The notes beneath the pieces are model-generated. The model did not search any database. It was not told the DNA's origin and saw only the letters and a program-made list of their open reading frames with translations. Source: Bacillota bacterium (lineage in GTDB: Bacteria > Bacillota > JAAYKD01). Taken from it: 52,602 bases of DNA. A program made the translations under genes and the position numbers. Positions 34,411 to 42,942 of the stretch are shown here, in pieces (within the stretch, counting starts at the first letter, position 1; every line of letters starts with the position of its first letter). The stretch is taken from positions 1-52,602 of the forward strand of contig JAAYKD010000090.1 in the NCBI GenBank assembly GCA_012522585.1, written 5' to 3'.

Positions 34411-34859
34411 TGATGACCTCCTTTTACCAACTCAGAAACCAAGAGCAGGACCATCAAAAAGACTCCTAAGGTCAGGGCTGAGTCAGCAAGATTAAATACT
34501 GGGAATTTGAAGAAACCAAATTCTAGAAAATCAATTACGTAACCATATAAAAGTCGGTCAATCAAATTGCCACAAGTACCGCCTAAAATGAGACCGTAGA
34601 TCAGTCTCATAACATTGTTATCTTCTATTATCTTATTTCTACCTAGAATCAGAAAAACAACTGCCAGGCTGGAAAGTGCAGTCAAGAGAAAACGCTGCCC
34701 CGTCAAAATGCTGAAGGCCGCACCTGTGTTCTTGGTATAATGGAGATTCAATAGTTTAGGCCAAAACTCCTGAGAAACTCCATAGGGTAAATTTTCTTTA
34801 ACCCAAATTTTACTGAAAAAATCTAAGATTATTACGACTATTGCTAAAATTATTTCCAA
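34407..34859 (-). CDS. lspA: Lipoprotein signal peptidase (SPase II)
   Basis: 150 aa, four membrane helices. Conserved DFFSKIWVKENLP, NTGAAFSIL, GNLIDRLLYGYVIDFLEF and FNLADSALTLGV carry the two catalytic aspartates. It cleaves prolipoproteins after lipid addition. First gene of lspA-rluD-pyrR. Confidence 0.96.
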   Translation of the reverse strand: MEIILAIVVIILDFFSKIWVKENLPYGVSQEFWPKLLNLHYTKNTGAAFSILTGQRFLLTALSSLAVVFLILGRNKIIEDNNVMRLIYGLILGGTCGNLIDRLLYGYVIDFLEFGFFKFPVFNLADSALTLGVFLMVLLLVSELVKGGHQ

Positions 34860-34882
34860 AACTGCACCTCACAATAAAGAAA

Positions 34883-34899
34883 CCCCGTTTTTTACGGGG
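34883..34899 (-). terminator. Terminator after the aspartate-racemase-family gene
   Basis: GC-rich stem CCCCGT/ACGGGG with a 5-nt loop, 20 bp past the stop codon; on the minus strand it is followed by TTTCTTTATT. It precedes lspA by only about 20 nt. Confidence 0.75.
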
Positions 34900-34918
34900 C
34901 TTACGACTCAAGAAAAAT

Positions 34919-35635
34919 CTATTTAGCCTTGCCTAAGGCAATAATTTCTTTGGCTAAAACTATGGTGGGATCAATAACCGGAACACTCAAACTGCCTTCT
35001 TTTAGAACCATAGAAATTTCAGTGCAGCCGGTCAAAATGACATCAGCCCCGGCTAAAATCAGATTTTCGGCTACTTCTTTAACCGTTCGTTCCGGCTCAG
35101 CTTTGAGCCCTGCTTTGATTTGATAGATGCTGTTTTGCACCCGAGCCTGTTGCTCATCCGTTGCCGGTATAATCACTTCACAACCATAGCCAGCTATTAT
35201 ATTTTGATAGAGGCCAATTTTTACAGCTGCTGTGGTTGCCAAAAGTCCAATTTTTTTAGTTTCCGGGTAAAGATTGCAGATCTGCTCTACTGCTAATTTG
35301 GGCATGTGTAAAACTGGAATATTTACTGCTTTTTCCACGAAGGAATAAAAATAATGGGCTGTATTACAAGCAATTGCTAAAAGATCTGCTCCGCCTTTTT
35401 CTAAATTCCGGGCCATTTCGGCCATCACAGGGCCGGGATTTTCTCCATTGTTGAAAATAGCCTCGATTCTATCGGGAATCTTTCCGTTGGAATCGATTAA
35501 GAGCCGCAAATGTTCTTGATCTGTGGTTGCTTCTGTATTTTGAATGATCTTTAAAAATAAATCCACTGTAGCTTCCGGGCCCATGCCCCCAATTATACCT
35601 ATAACCTTATCTTCCTTAGCTTCAATTCCTTTCAT
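34919..35635 (-). CDS. Aspartate/glutamate racemase family protein
   Basis: 238 aa. Asp/Glu/hydantoin racemase superfamily: IGIIGGMGPEATVDLF at the N-terminus, catalytic Cys in LLAIACNTAHYFY and second Cys in VILTGCTEISMVL. Both nucleophiles are present, so racemase activity is likely; aspartate is the best guess from the GGMGPEAT subgroup. It may supply D-amino acid for the wall. Single-gene unit ending in its own terminator between divIVA and lspA. Confidence 0.88.
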   Translation of the reverse strand: MKGIEAKEDKVIGIIGGMGPEATVDLFLKIIQNTEATTDQEHLRLLIDSNGKIPDRIEAIFNNGENPGPVMAEMARNLEKGGADLLAIACNTAHYFYSFVEKAVNIPVLHMPKLAVEQICNLYPETKKIGLLATTAAVKIGLYQNIIAGYGCEVIIPATDEQQARVQNSIYQIKAGLKAEPERTVKEVAENLILAGADVILTGCTEISMVLKEGSLSVPVIDPTIVLAKEIIALGKAK

Positions 35636-35658
35636 AACATATTAAGCCTCTTTTCAAT

Positions 35659-36153
35659 TTAGTTTTTTAAATCAAACTTCCTGACATTGACACTTTCCTC
35701 TGATGGGAACTTCCATTCAGAGCTCTCTAATAGATCCAATTGGGCCTGTAAAATCGTCTTCAAGCGGGCTCGACAAACAGCAGCATCTTTGCGCACGGCG
35801 TCATGCTCAGCAACAATTTTCTGCGCTCTTTGCATGGCTTCATCGATGATCTGCTGAGCTTTAACCTCTGCTTCCCTGATGATCAATTCCCCTTCTCGAC
35901 GGGCATTCATCTTCAGAGTATCAGCCGATTCCTGAGCCACTACTAAAGTTTTTTTCAAGGTTTCTTCCATGCCGACAACAGTATCAGCTCTATCCACAGA
36001 AGATTGAACCTTTTCCTTTAAAGCAGTGTTCTCCCGGTACAGAGCCTCAAAATCCTTGATGACTTCATCTAAAAAAGCATCAACTTCAACTTCATCGTAG
36101 CCTCGTAAAGCTTTTTTAAATTCTTTATTATGAATATCCAAAGGTGTTAGCAT
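35659..36153 (-). CDS. divIVA: Cell division/polarity protein DivIVA
   Basis: 164 aa. Conserved membrane-binding N-terminus (MLTPLDIHNKEFKKALRGYDEVEVDAFLDEVIKDFE) then coiled coil (residues about 30-130). It marks curved membrane at division sites. It lies 34 bp after sepF; the ylmG and ylmH genes often found between them are absent. Confidence 0.95.
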   Translation of the reverse strand: MLTPLDIHNKEFKKALRGYDEVEVDAFLDEVIKDFEALYRENTALKEKVQSSVDRADTVVGMEETLKKTLVVAQESADTLKMNARREGELIIREAEVKAQQIIDEAMQRAQKIVAEHDAVRKDAAVCRARLKTILQAQLDLLESSEWKFPSEESVNVRKFDLKN

Positions 36154-36187
36154 AAGAATTCCCCCTTTAATTCAAGATTAATCGAAA

Positions 36188-36796
36188 CTAACCTTCTTCT
36201 CTGTTGCGAACTAGTGCATCTCGGGCTAAAAGAGCTTCTTTTAAATTGCTGGAGACATCGACATCACTGGGTGCTACCAAAAAGATATTGCCGCTAATTT
36301 TTTGCATACTGCCTTCTAAAGCGTAAGCAGCCCCGCAGACAAAATCCAGCATGGAGCGAGCTAAATCCCCGTCTAAGCCTTCTAGGGAGACAATTACCGG
36401 CCTTCTGGCCTTCATATGATCGACTAAGACCTGAACCTCTTCAAAATGATTGGGAGCATAGACGACGAGGCGATTAGTTTCTTGTTGGTTCATATAAACA
36501 TTTCCTTTCGATGGTATCGGAACAACATTGTCGTTCTTTGTTCTGACAGGATTTGGTTTGCTCTGAACATTGCTTGGAGCTTGACTTTGTTGCTGATTCA
36601 CCCAAGAGCCTTGCTCATTTTTAGCGTCTCTCTCCAAATCAACCCTATTGCTATGAACCACCGTAACACCCTCTTCATGAGGGTTACTTCTATCCAAATC
36701 TCTGGTCAGATCACTGCTTGTACTCAAAGTCCCATCTTCATATTCTTCATCGCCTAAACCGATAAATCTCCAAAACTTCTCCATAAAACCGGCCAT
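36188..36796 (-). CDS. sepF: Cell division protein SepF
   Basis: 202 aa. N-terminal amphipathic helix (MAGFMEKFWRFIGLGD), a disordered Gln/Asn/Ser-rich linker (about 25-95), and the C-terminal SepF domain (RLVVYAPNHFEEVQVLVDHM, VSLEGLDGDLARSMLDFVCGAAYALEG). It anchors FtsZ to the membrane and shapes the septum. AAGGAGG ribosome site. Confidence 0.95.
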   Translation of the reverse strand: MAGFMEKFWRFIGLGDEEYEDGTLSTSSDLTRDLDRSNPHEEGVTVVHSNRVDLERDAKNEQGSWVNQQQSQAPSNVQSKPNPVRTKNDNVVPIPSKGNVYMNQQETNRLVVYAPNHFEEVQVLVDHMKARRPVIVSLEGLDGDLARSMLDFVCGAAYALEGSMQKISGNIFLVAPSDVDVSSNLKEALLARDALVRNREEG

Positions 36797-36822
36797 TTTC
36801 AGATCCTCCTTAGCTTATTTCT

Positions 36823-37506
36823 TTATATATTCTCACGGGGGCCAAAAACTTTTGTTCCCAGCCGTATAATAGTAGCTCCTTCTTCGATTGCAATCTGATA
36901 ATCGTTGCTCATGCCCATGGATAGATGATCTAAGGGGGCATAATCCAAGTTTAAACCTTTTAATTCCTCTTGTTTTAACCTGAGAGCCTTAAAAACGGAA
37001 TGCAATTTTTCTTTATCTTGAGTAAAAGGAGCAATTGTCATCAAACCTCTGATCCTCAAGTTAGGATAATTGGCCAAATTTCTCAAGAAAACTTCGGCTT
37101 CATCTAGGCTCAAGCCTGCTTTACTCTCTTCTTGGGCAACATTGATCTCCAAGAGACAATCGATAATCTTCTCTTTGCTTCTCTTTTGTATTTCCTTAGC
37201 CAGAGAAGGACGGTCTAAGGAATGAATCATTTCAACATGGTCGATGATGCTTCTGACCTTGTTGCTCTGTAAGCTGCCAATAAAATGCCACTGCGCCGGT
37301 AAATCCCAGACCAGTTTACTCACCAATTCCTGAGCTTTATTCTCTCCAAAAGTGTTGATACCAGCTGCCAGAGCCTGTTCAATTCTCTCCTTTTCCACTG
37401 TTTTGGTCACAGCAAGGAGTAAAACATCCTCCCTTGGCCGATTGGCCTTTTGACATGCGGCCTCTATTTCTTTTTCTAAATTAGCTATGTTTTCTAAAAC
37501 TGACAA
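36823..37506 (-). CDS. yggS: PLP homeostasis protein (YggS/YlmE family)
   Basis: 227 aa. PLP lysine in LLAVTKTVEKERIEQAL; FGENKAQEL, WHFIGSLQSNKVR and SMGMSNDYQIAIEEGATIIRLGT are hallmarks. It buffers pyridoxal phosphate and has no catalytic activity on its own. TTG start with AAGGTGAG 9 nt upstream, overlapping the HlyD-like gene stop region. It sits before sepF as ylmE does in Bacillus. Confidence 0.94.
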   Translation of the reverse strand: MSVLENIANLEKEIEAACQKANRPREDVLLLAVTKTVEKERIEQALAAGINTFGENKAQELVSKLVWDLPAQWHFIGSLQSNKVRSIIDHVEMIHSLDRPSLAKEIQKRSKEKIIDCLLEINVAQEESKAGLSLDEAEVFLRNLANYPNLRIRGLMTIAPFTQDKEKLHSVFKALRLKQEELKGLNLDYAPLDHLSMGMSNDYQIAIEEGATIIRLGTKVFGPRENI

Positions 37507-37512
37507 TTGTTC

Positions 37513-38781
37513 TTACTCACCTTCTACTCTTATACCTTCCAAAGCGAAACGCGGATTCAAAATAATCTTAGCTTCAGAGCTCAAGCCGCTTATTAGCGCT
37601 TCTCCTTGTCTGTTCTGTAAAATATTTACCTGCTTAAAATGAGCCGTTTCATTTTCAACGACAAAGACACCGTCACTCCCTTGTTTTTGCACAAGCAGAT
37701 CTGAAGGAACTTTCATGCCCATTTCTTCTAAGATGACCAGCTCAAAGATTGGAAAGCGCTGGTCCAGAAGTTCAGGCAAAGGCAGATAAAATATATAGGT
37801 TAAAAGGACCTGCTCATCTTCTTGTTCTATTTGTAAAACTTCTGCTTCCACCAGGGATTCTTGCCCAAGCAAGAGTTTGACCCGATCTCCCTGAGCCAAG
37901 GACAAAACATCCTTTAAATCATAAAGACTGACACAGAGAATCGGTGTTTTGATCACTTTGGCAAAAGGTTTACCTGCTGCCAATTCCTCAGGCATTTTGA
38001 CTCTGGAAAGATAGTTAAAAGCCTCAAAATCCTTAACACTCATCTCAGGCAATTTAGATGTTGTCAGAATATTTTCATAACCATCGATGGAAAAGCTAAT
38101 CGTTCCAGAATAATTTGACTGGACAACCGTCGCTCCTGTTTTTAAAACATCTTTTAGAGCTTCTTCCTCTTCATCCCAAATTTCTGAATTGTACTCTACT
38201 TGAGCTTTTTCCTTTTGCAAATCTTCAATTTTCTCTTCTAGAGTCTCTATTCTCGAACTTAAGCGTTCTTTGGCCTCAGCATCATCTTTTAAAGCCTCTG
38301 TCTTCATCTGTTTTTCTATATCAGAAATCTCTTTTTCGATTTCTTTGACACTTTCATCATAAAAGGAAAGCCTGGAATTGTATTCTTCTAAATCCTTTTT
38401 TCTCAAATCAGCTAGCTCTGCAGTTTTTTTCTCATAGACCTTTAAAGAACTCAAATCATAGATCTCGGCTAAAGGATCGTTTACCTCGACCATAGTCAAG
38501 GGTTCAACTAAGGGTGACCAAGTTCCACTTTCCGGAGCAATCATCACCTCTTCGTCGATTAAAACAATGCCTTTGCTGATCACCGTCACTTTTACCTCTT
38601 CTTGCTGATAGCTTTGAAAGACTAATATTCGGCTGACCGTCTGACGATAGAGATGATAAACGCCAAAGGAAAGCCCGGCTACAACTATCAAAATTGAAAA
38701 TATGACCAATCTTCTCAAAAAGATTTTTCTTCTTTTCAAAATCTCAGCCCGGGATGCTTTCGCTCTTTTCTTTTTTTCCAT
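37513..38781 (-). CDS. HlyD-like membrane-fusion protein
   Basis: 422 aa. Basic N-terminus, one membrane helix (about 24-45), a lipoyl/barrel-sandwich half (VKVTVISKGIVLIDEEVMIAPESG), a coiled-coil hairpin (about 118-210, very rich in Lys/Glu), then a second beta domain. The plan is that of HlyD adaptors of export systems, with the bulk outside the cytoplasmic membrane. No transporter partner is encoded nearby. It is embedded in the nrdR-yggS-sepF run with 7-12 bp gaps, so a role in division or envelope assembly is plausible but unproved. Confidence 0.8.
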   Translation of the reverse strand: MEKKKRAKASRAEILKRRKIFLRRLVIFSILIVVAGLSFGVYHLYRQTVSRILVFQSYQQEEVKVTVISKGIVLIDEEVMIAPESGTWSPLVEPLTMVEVNDPLAEIYDLSSLKVYEKKTAELADLRKKDLEEYNSRLSFYDESVKEIEKEISDIEKQMKTEALKDDAEAKERLSSRIETLEEKIEDLQKEKAQVEYNSEIWDEEEEALKDVLKTGATVVQSNYSGTISFSIDGYENILTTSKLPEMSVKDFEAFNYLSRVKMPEELAAGKPFAKVIKTPILCVSLYDLKDVLSLAQGDRVKLLLGQESLVEAEVLQIEQEDEQVLLTYIFYLPLPELLDQRFPIFELVILEEMGMKVPSDLLVQKQGSDGVFVVENETAHFKQVNILQNRQGEALISGLSSEAKIILNPRFALEGIRVEGE

Positions 38782-38792
38782 TTTAATATTCC

Positions 38793-39257
38793 TTAAGGAT
38801 CATTTTCTTCTTCGCGAATTTTCTTCAACTCGTTCATAAAATGATCCAGATCTTCAAAATCACGATAAACACTGGCAAACCTGATATAAGCAACCGTGTC
38901 CAATTCCCTCAAACGCCTCATGATGGCTTCGCCGATATCCTTGCTTTCAATTTCGGCTTTGAGGTTGTTGCGCATCTCCAATTCCACGTCGGTGGCTATC
39001 TTCTGTAAGACCTCCACCGGGATTGGTCTCTTTTCGCAAGCTCTGACCAGGCCATTCATGATCTTGTTGCGGTCAAATTCCTGACGTCTTCCGTCTCTTT
39101 TAACCACCATCATCACAGCCTGTTCCACTTCTTCAAAAGTGGTGAAGCGCCTACTGCAAAAAACACATTCGCGACGGCGTCGGATAGCTTGCCCATCTTG
39201 AATAGGCCTGGAATCGACAACTCGACTATCATCAGCTTGGCAAAATGGACATTTCAT
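38793..39257 (-). CDS. nrdR: Transcriptional regulator NrdR
   Basis: 154 aa from the ATG at 39257 (MKCPFC). Zinc ribbon CPFC...CVFC (residues 3-34) and ATP-cone domain (VVKRDGRRQEFDRNKIMNGL). It represses ribonucleotide reductase genes when dATP is high. An ATG three codons earlier abuts the ribosome site AGAGGAG, so the later start is used. Downstream of ftsZ by about 70 bp. Confidence 0.96.
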   Translation of the reverse strand: MKCPFCQADDSRVVDSRPIQDGQAIRRRRECVFCSRRFTTFEEVEQAVMMVVKRDGRRQEFDRNKIMNGLVRACEKRPIPVEVLQKIATDVELEMRNNLKAEIESKDIGEAIMRRLRELDTVAYIRFASVYRDFEDLDHFMNELKKIREEENDP

Positions 39258-39328
39258 TTTTTTCATCTCCTCTGATCAGAAAAGCAAAACGATTGTCTAA
39301 AACTCAAATTAGCTCAATTTCGAGACCT

Positions 39329-40468
39329 CTAAGCTTCAGGTTCGGTAGGCTCTTCTTCCTTGGGCTGGTCCTCATCCTTCTTTTGTAAAAATGGAGGAAC
39401 ATTCAGACCAAATTGAACCTGCTCAGGTGGCCGTCCTTCAGCCCGTCTTTGTGCTCTTTCTCTTTCAGTTTGGAATTCATGAATTGCATGTTTATCAAAA
39501 TGAGGATTTTTAACTTCCTGCTCAAAGCCTGTAGCGACAACAGTAATTCTAATCTGGTCTTTCAAACGATCTTCAACTCGCACGCCCCAGATGATATTAC
39601 AATCAGGATCGACTGCTTCGGAGATCAAGGCTGCTGCTTCATCGGTTTCAAAGAGGGTTATATCTGGCCCACCGGCTATATCCAAGAGAACTCCCCTGGC
39701 ACCTTCGATAGACATTTCCAAAAGAGGTGAAGAAATAGCCATTTTGGCTGCTTGAACCGCTCTCGTATCCCCTTGACCATAACCGATGCCCATGATAGCG
39801 GAACCGGAATCCTTCATAATCGACTGAACGTCGGCAAAGTCCAAATTGATGATGGCCGGAACGATGATCAATTCGGAAATCCCCTGGACACCTTGTCTTA
39901 AAATTTCATCGACCATGCTGAAGGCTTCCAGCAAGGATGTTTTTTTATCGATGATTTTGGTCAAACGCTCATTGGGTATGATGATCAAAGAGTCGACCTT
40001 ATCTTTTAAACGCTCAATTCCCCCTTCGGCTTGGGCCGCTCTTTTGCGACCTTCAAAATTAAAGGGTTTGGTTACTACAGCAACGGTCAAAGCCCCTAAT
40101 TCCTTAGCCACTTCAGCTACGACTGAGGCTGCACCTGTGCCGGTTCCGCCACCCATCCCGGCTGTTAGGAAGACCATATCAGACCCTTTAAGGACCCGCT
40201 CCAGCTCTTCGCGGCTTTCTTCAGCTGCTTGATAACCAATCTGCGGATTGCCACCGGCTCCCTGTCCTCGGGTCAACTTGGTTCCTATCTGAAGCTTTTG
40301 ATCGGCCAAAGAATGAGCCAAAACTTGGCCGTCAGTATTGATGGCGATAAATTCGACTCCTTTTAAACCAGCAGATATCATCCGGTCGACAGCATTACTG
40401 CCACCTCCGCCGATTCCTACAACTTTGATTTTTGTAATTTCGTTCATATCGAACTTTGCTTCTAACAT
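39329..40468 (-). CDS. ftsZ: Cell division protein FtsZ
   Basis: 379 aa. Tubulin signature GGGTGTGAA, N-terminal [15 protein letters not shown]7 loop [11 protein letters not shown]; variable linker and C-terminal peptide [12 protein letters not shown] followed by an acidic tail. It forms the Z-ring. The promoter region is 70-120 nt upstream, and it heads the ftsZ-nrdR-hlyD-yggS-sepF-divIVA run. No ftsA or ftsQ precedes it. Confidence 0.98.
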   Translation of the reverse strand: MLEAKFDMNEITKIKVVGIGGGGSNAVDRMISAGLKGVEFIAINTDGQVLAHSLADQKLQIGTKLTRGQGAGGNPQIGYQAAEESREELERVLKGSDMVFLTAGMGGGTGTGAASVVAEVAKELGALTVAVVTKPFNFEGRKRAAQAEGGIERLKDKVDSLIIIPNERLTKIIDKKTSLLEAFSMVDEILRQGVQGISELIIVPAIINLDFADVQSIMKDSGSAIMGIGYGQGDTRAVQAAKMAISSPLLEMSIEGARGVLLDIAGGPDITLFETDEAAALISEAVDPDCNIIWGVRVEDRLKDQIRITVVATGFEQEVKNPHFDKHAIHEFQTERERAQRRAEGRPPEQVQFGLNVPPFLQKKDEDQPKEEEPTEPEA

Positions 40469-40556
40469 AAAATCTTCTCCCCCGGCCTTTCTTTTAATTC
40501 CTTAATATTTTATTCATATAATTCACTTAGTTAAAGTTTCAAAAAACTACAAAATC

Positions 40557-40585
40557 GGATTATGAAATACTTCTATTATTGTCAA
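40557..40585 (-). promoter_or_regulatory. Candidate promoter of ftsZ
   Basis: Minus strand: perfect -35 TTGACA, 17-nt spacer, weak -10 TAATCC. A second candidate nearer the gene is TTGAAA, 16 nt, TATATG. The 159-bp gap between ftsZ and the fucosidase holds no gene. Confidence 0.5.
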
Positions 40586-40627
40586 CCCAATTCCTGCTTA
40601 AAATATCTTTTTCTCTTAAAAAAACTA

Positions 40628-41932
40628 TTATTTTGTATAGACTTTAACTACAGTGTCCACTGGATCGACCAGAGTAGCTTTTGAACCCAAACGAACGAAG
40701 GAAAGATCGGGATAATTGTTGGTAATCCAGTTTTTCTCAATCAGGAGCTCACTGCCATCGACCAGCAATCTCACCTTTTCTATTTGTTTTGGTTTTAAAC
40801 CGCTCAGTGGCAGGTAGCCGATGATCTCATCGAAGACATGATAATAGAGGGCTTTTCCTTTTTGCGTGATATAACCAAACTCAGGTTTATCTAAATCGGC
40901 CGGACCGGTAGCAATCACTGATTCTTGATTGTATTTCATCCAGGCGGCTATTTCCTCGAGGATCAGGGCTGATTCCTTGGGTATTTCCCCCAGAGCATTG
41001 GGACCTACATTGACCAAAAGGTTTCCCCCTTTGCTCACCGTCTCCACCAGCTTTCTGATGATCAGTTTGCTGCTTTTAAAATTATGATCATTGCTGACAT
41101 AGCCCCAATGATCGTTTAGAGTAATACAGGATTCCCAGAGAACTCTCTCCCCCTTGATATTGAAAATACCTTTGGGAGGAATGATTTGCTCGGGACTGAC
41201 GAAATCTCCTGAGGTTAAGCCAGGCTTAGCCTCGATTAAAGAGCCAAAACCCTCACCGCTTGCTTCCAAACGATTGTTGATAATGACCTGAGGTTGTAAT
41301 TGCCTGACTTGCTCGACCAGTTCTTGACCTTTAAAGGCCTGAGCATTTAAATCATCATAGGCAAAATCGAACCAAAGAATATCCAGTTGTCCGTAATTTG
41401 AAACCAATTCAAGTACTTGCTTGTGCATATAATCCAGGTAGGTATCAAAATCGTATTGATGATCTTTGAAATCAGGATTATCTCTCATAGGATGGTGACG
41501 ATCGCCAAAATGAGGATAATGATCGTGATGCCAATCGATGATGGAATAGTAGAGACCCACTTTGATGCCAACTTCCCTAAAGGCCTCTAAGACTTCTGCT
41601 ACAGCGTCCCGACCAAAAGGTGTTTTAGTAGATTTAAAATCAGTATAGGCAGAATCAAACAAACAGAAACCGTCATGATGTTTGGCTGTAAAAACAACAT
41701 ATTGAAAACCTGCAGCTTTAGCTTTTTTAGCCCAGAGACCAGGCTCAAAATTAGCAGCTGTAAATTCCTGGAAATAAGGCCGGTAGTCTTCTTTGCTAAT
41801 CCGTTCGTTAGAACGCAACCATTCTCCCCTAGCTGGAATAGCATAGAGGCCCCAATGAATAAACAGGCCGAATCGGGCTTTTTGATACCAAGCAGTTCTG
41901 GCTTGATAAGCACTCAGGTCAAAATTCTCCAT
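40628..41932 (-). CDS. Alpha-L-fucosidase (GH29), cytoplasmic
   Basis: 434 aa, no signal peptide. GH29 motifs: WYQKARFGLFIHWGLYAIP, FTAKHHDGFCLFDSAYTDF, LDILWFDFAYDD (nucleophile Asp in WFD) and WESCITLNDHWGY. It hydrolyses alpha-L-fucosides, presumably imported fucosylated oligosaccharides; a transporter is not in the window. The C-terminal 80 residues form a beta domain. Ribosome site GAGGTG. A hairpin terminator and a possible leader peptide lie just upstream, so expression may be attenuated. Confidence 0.92.
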   Translation of the reverse strand: MENFDLSAYQARTAWYQKARFGLFIHWGLYAIPARGEWLRSNERISKEDYRPYFQEFTAANFEPGLWAKKAKAAGFQYVVFTAKHHDGFCLFDSAYTDFKSTKTPFGRDAVAEVLEAFREVGIKVGLYYSIIDWHHDHYPHFGDRHHPMRDNPDFKDHQYDFDTYLDYMHKQVLELVSNYGQLDILWFDFAYDDLNAQAFKGQELVEQVRQLQPQVIINNRLEASGEGFGSLIEAKPGLTSGDFVSPEQIIPPKGIFNIKGERVLWESCITLNDHWGYVSNDHNFKSSKLIIRKLVETVSKGGNLLVNVGPNALGEIPKESALILEEIAAWMKYNQESVIATGPADLDKPEFGYITQKGKALYYHVFDEIIGYLPLSGLKPKQIEKVRLLVDGSELLIEKNWITNNYPDLSFVRLGSKATLVDPVDTVVKVYTK

Positions 41933-41947
41933 CTTAAATCACCTCAT

Positions 41948-41979
41948 TAAAAAGAGAATCAGAGATAATCTCTGATTCT
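41948..41979 (-). terminator. Terminator or attenuator upstream of the fucosidase gene
   Basis: Perfect 11-bp stem AGAATCAGAGA/TCTCTGATTCT (41955-41965 with 41969-41979) with a 3-nt loop, followed on the minus strand by CTTTTTAATG. It ends only a few nucleotides before the fucosidase ribosome site. Confidence 0.85.
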
Positions 41980-41998
41980 GTTTTAGTCTTTATTTTCT

Positions 41999-42058
41999 TT
42001 ACTTTTTCTTGCAAATAACTTTTCCCACAACTGTGAGAACAAATGGATTAAGATTCAC
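41999..42058 (-). CDS. Possible 19-aa leader peptide
   Basis: Short ORF, GTG start with a strong ribosome site GGAGG at 7 nt, sequence MNLNPFVLTVVGKVICKKK then TAA: a hydrophobic core and a triple-Lys end. It starts 20 bp after the stop of the 245-aa gene and ends 20 bp before an 11-bp terminator hairpin that precedes the fucosidase gene. It could be a leader peptide in an attenuation device, a small membrane peptide or a chance ORF; the ribosome site is the main evidence. Confidence 0.5.
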   Translation of the reverse strand: MNLNPFVLTVVGKVICKKK

Positions 42059-42078
42059 ATAAGTACCTCCAGAAATAT

Positions 42079-42816
42079 CTAGGAGCCGGCCAGACGATTG
42101 GCTTTAGCTCGAAGATAAGCATAAAAATGTTCGTTTTTTTCTTGTAAATCCTCTTGAGTCAATTTTTGCCAGAGGACCATGTCCTGAACCAGGGTTTCAC
42201 TGGCGTTTCTCCAGGTCATGTAACCGGTTGAACACTCAATATCGAGCCAGATCACTGCTGCATAGTCTAGCAGTTCGGCCTTATAATCGACCCCGTTTTT
42301 CAAACAGTAACTCTCATAGGTTTCAATCAGGTTTTCTCTTTCCAACATCCGAGCTTCATAGTAATCTACAGTGTGCTCATTGTAAGGTAACATGACCGAA
42401 GCAAAGCGCAGACCTAATTGCTCATCGGGAATATCTCTGGCTGCTCGTTCAATCAATTTTCGGCTCGTCTCAGCCCATAAAATCCAGGCATCACCGTCAG
42501 CCTCTATTTTCGGCATGGGTGGTAGATTCAACATATGACTAAAATGACTGGCTATTACATTGGATTTTAATTGCAGCCTTTCGCTGGGGCTTAAAATATA
42601 TGGCATCGCTTCAAATTCATCCAGTAGATATTGAACGATTTCATCACCGGTAGCTCGGACAGAAACAAAATCACTGGCTTCCAATTGAACTTCCCTTAAC
42701 ATTGCTTCCTTTTCGGAACAAGTTTGAGGCTGCCATCTCTGATCTAAGGCGGTGAAGTCTTTTTCAGCTAACGAATTACCTCGTTTTAATAATTTTCCCC
42801 TCAAGGAAGATTTCAT
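42079..42816 (-). CDS. Unrecognised 245-aa protein
   Basis: I do not recognise a family. It is predicted soluble, mostly alpha-helical and acidic overall, with no signal peptide or membrane segment. Trp-rich C-terminal half (AAVIWLDIECSTGYMTWRN, VLWQKLTQEDL) and a His/Glu cluster (NEHTVDYYEARMLERENLIETY) are notable. Good ribosome site AAAGGTGGTGG and normal codon use make it a real gene. It lies 126 bp after the kinase gene and upstream of the possible leader peptide. Confidence 0.75.
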   Translation of the reverse strand: MKSSLRGKLLKRGNSLAEKDFTALDQRWQPQTCSEKEAMLREVQLEASDFVSVRATGDEIVQYLLDEFEAMPYILSPSERLQLKSNVIASHFSHMLNLPPMPKIEADGDAWILWAETSRKLIERAARDIPDEQLGLRFASVMLPYNEHTVDYYEARMLERENLIETYESYCLKNGVDYKAELLDYAAVIWLDIECSTGYMTWRNASETLVQDMVLWQKLTQEDLQEKNEHFYAYLRAKANRLAGS

Positions 42817-42942
42817 TTAGCCACCACCTTTTAAAAATTTTTGCCTTTATTATCTTCTTGATAGTCAAGATGAAATCCTACTTAAAATTTATAAAGATAA
42901 TTTATTCTAAAGAAAAATTTAGAACTAAAATAAACCCCTAAA

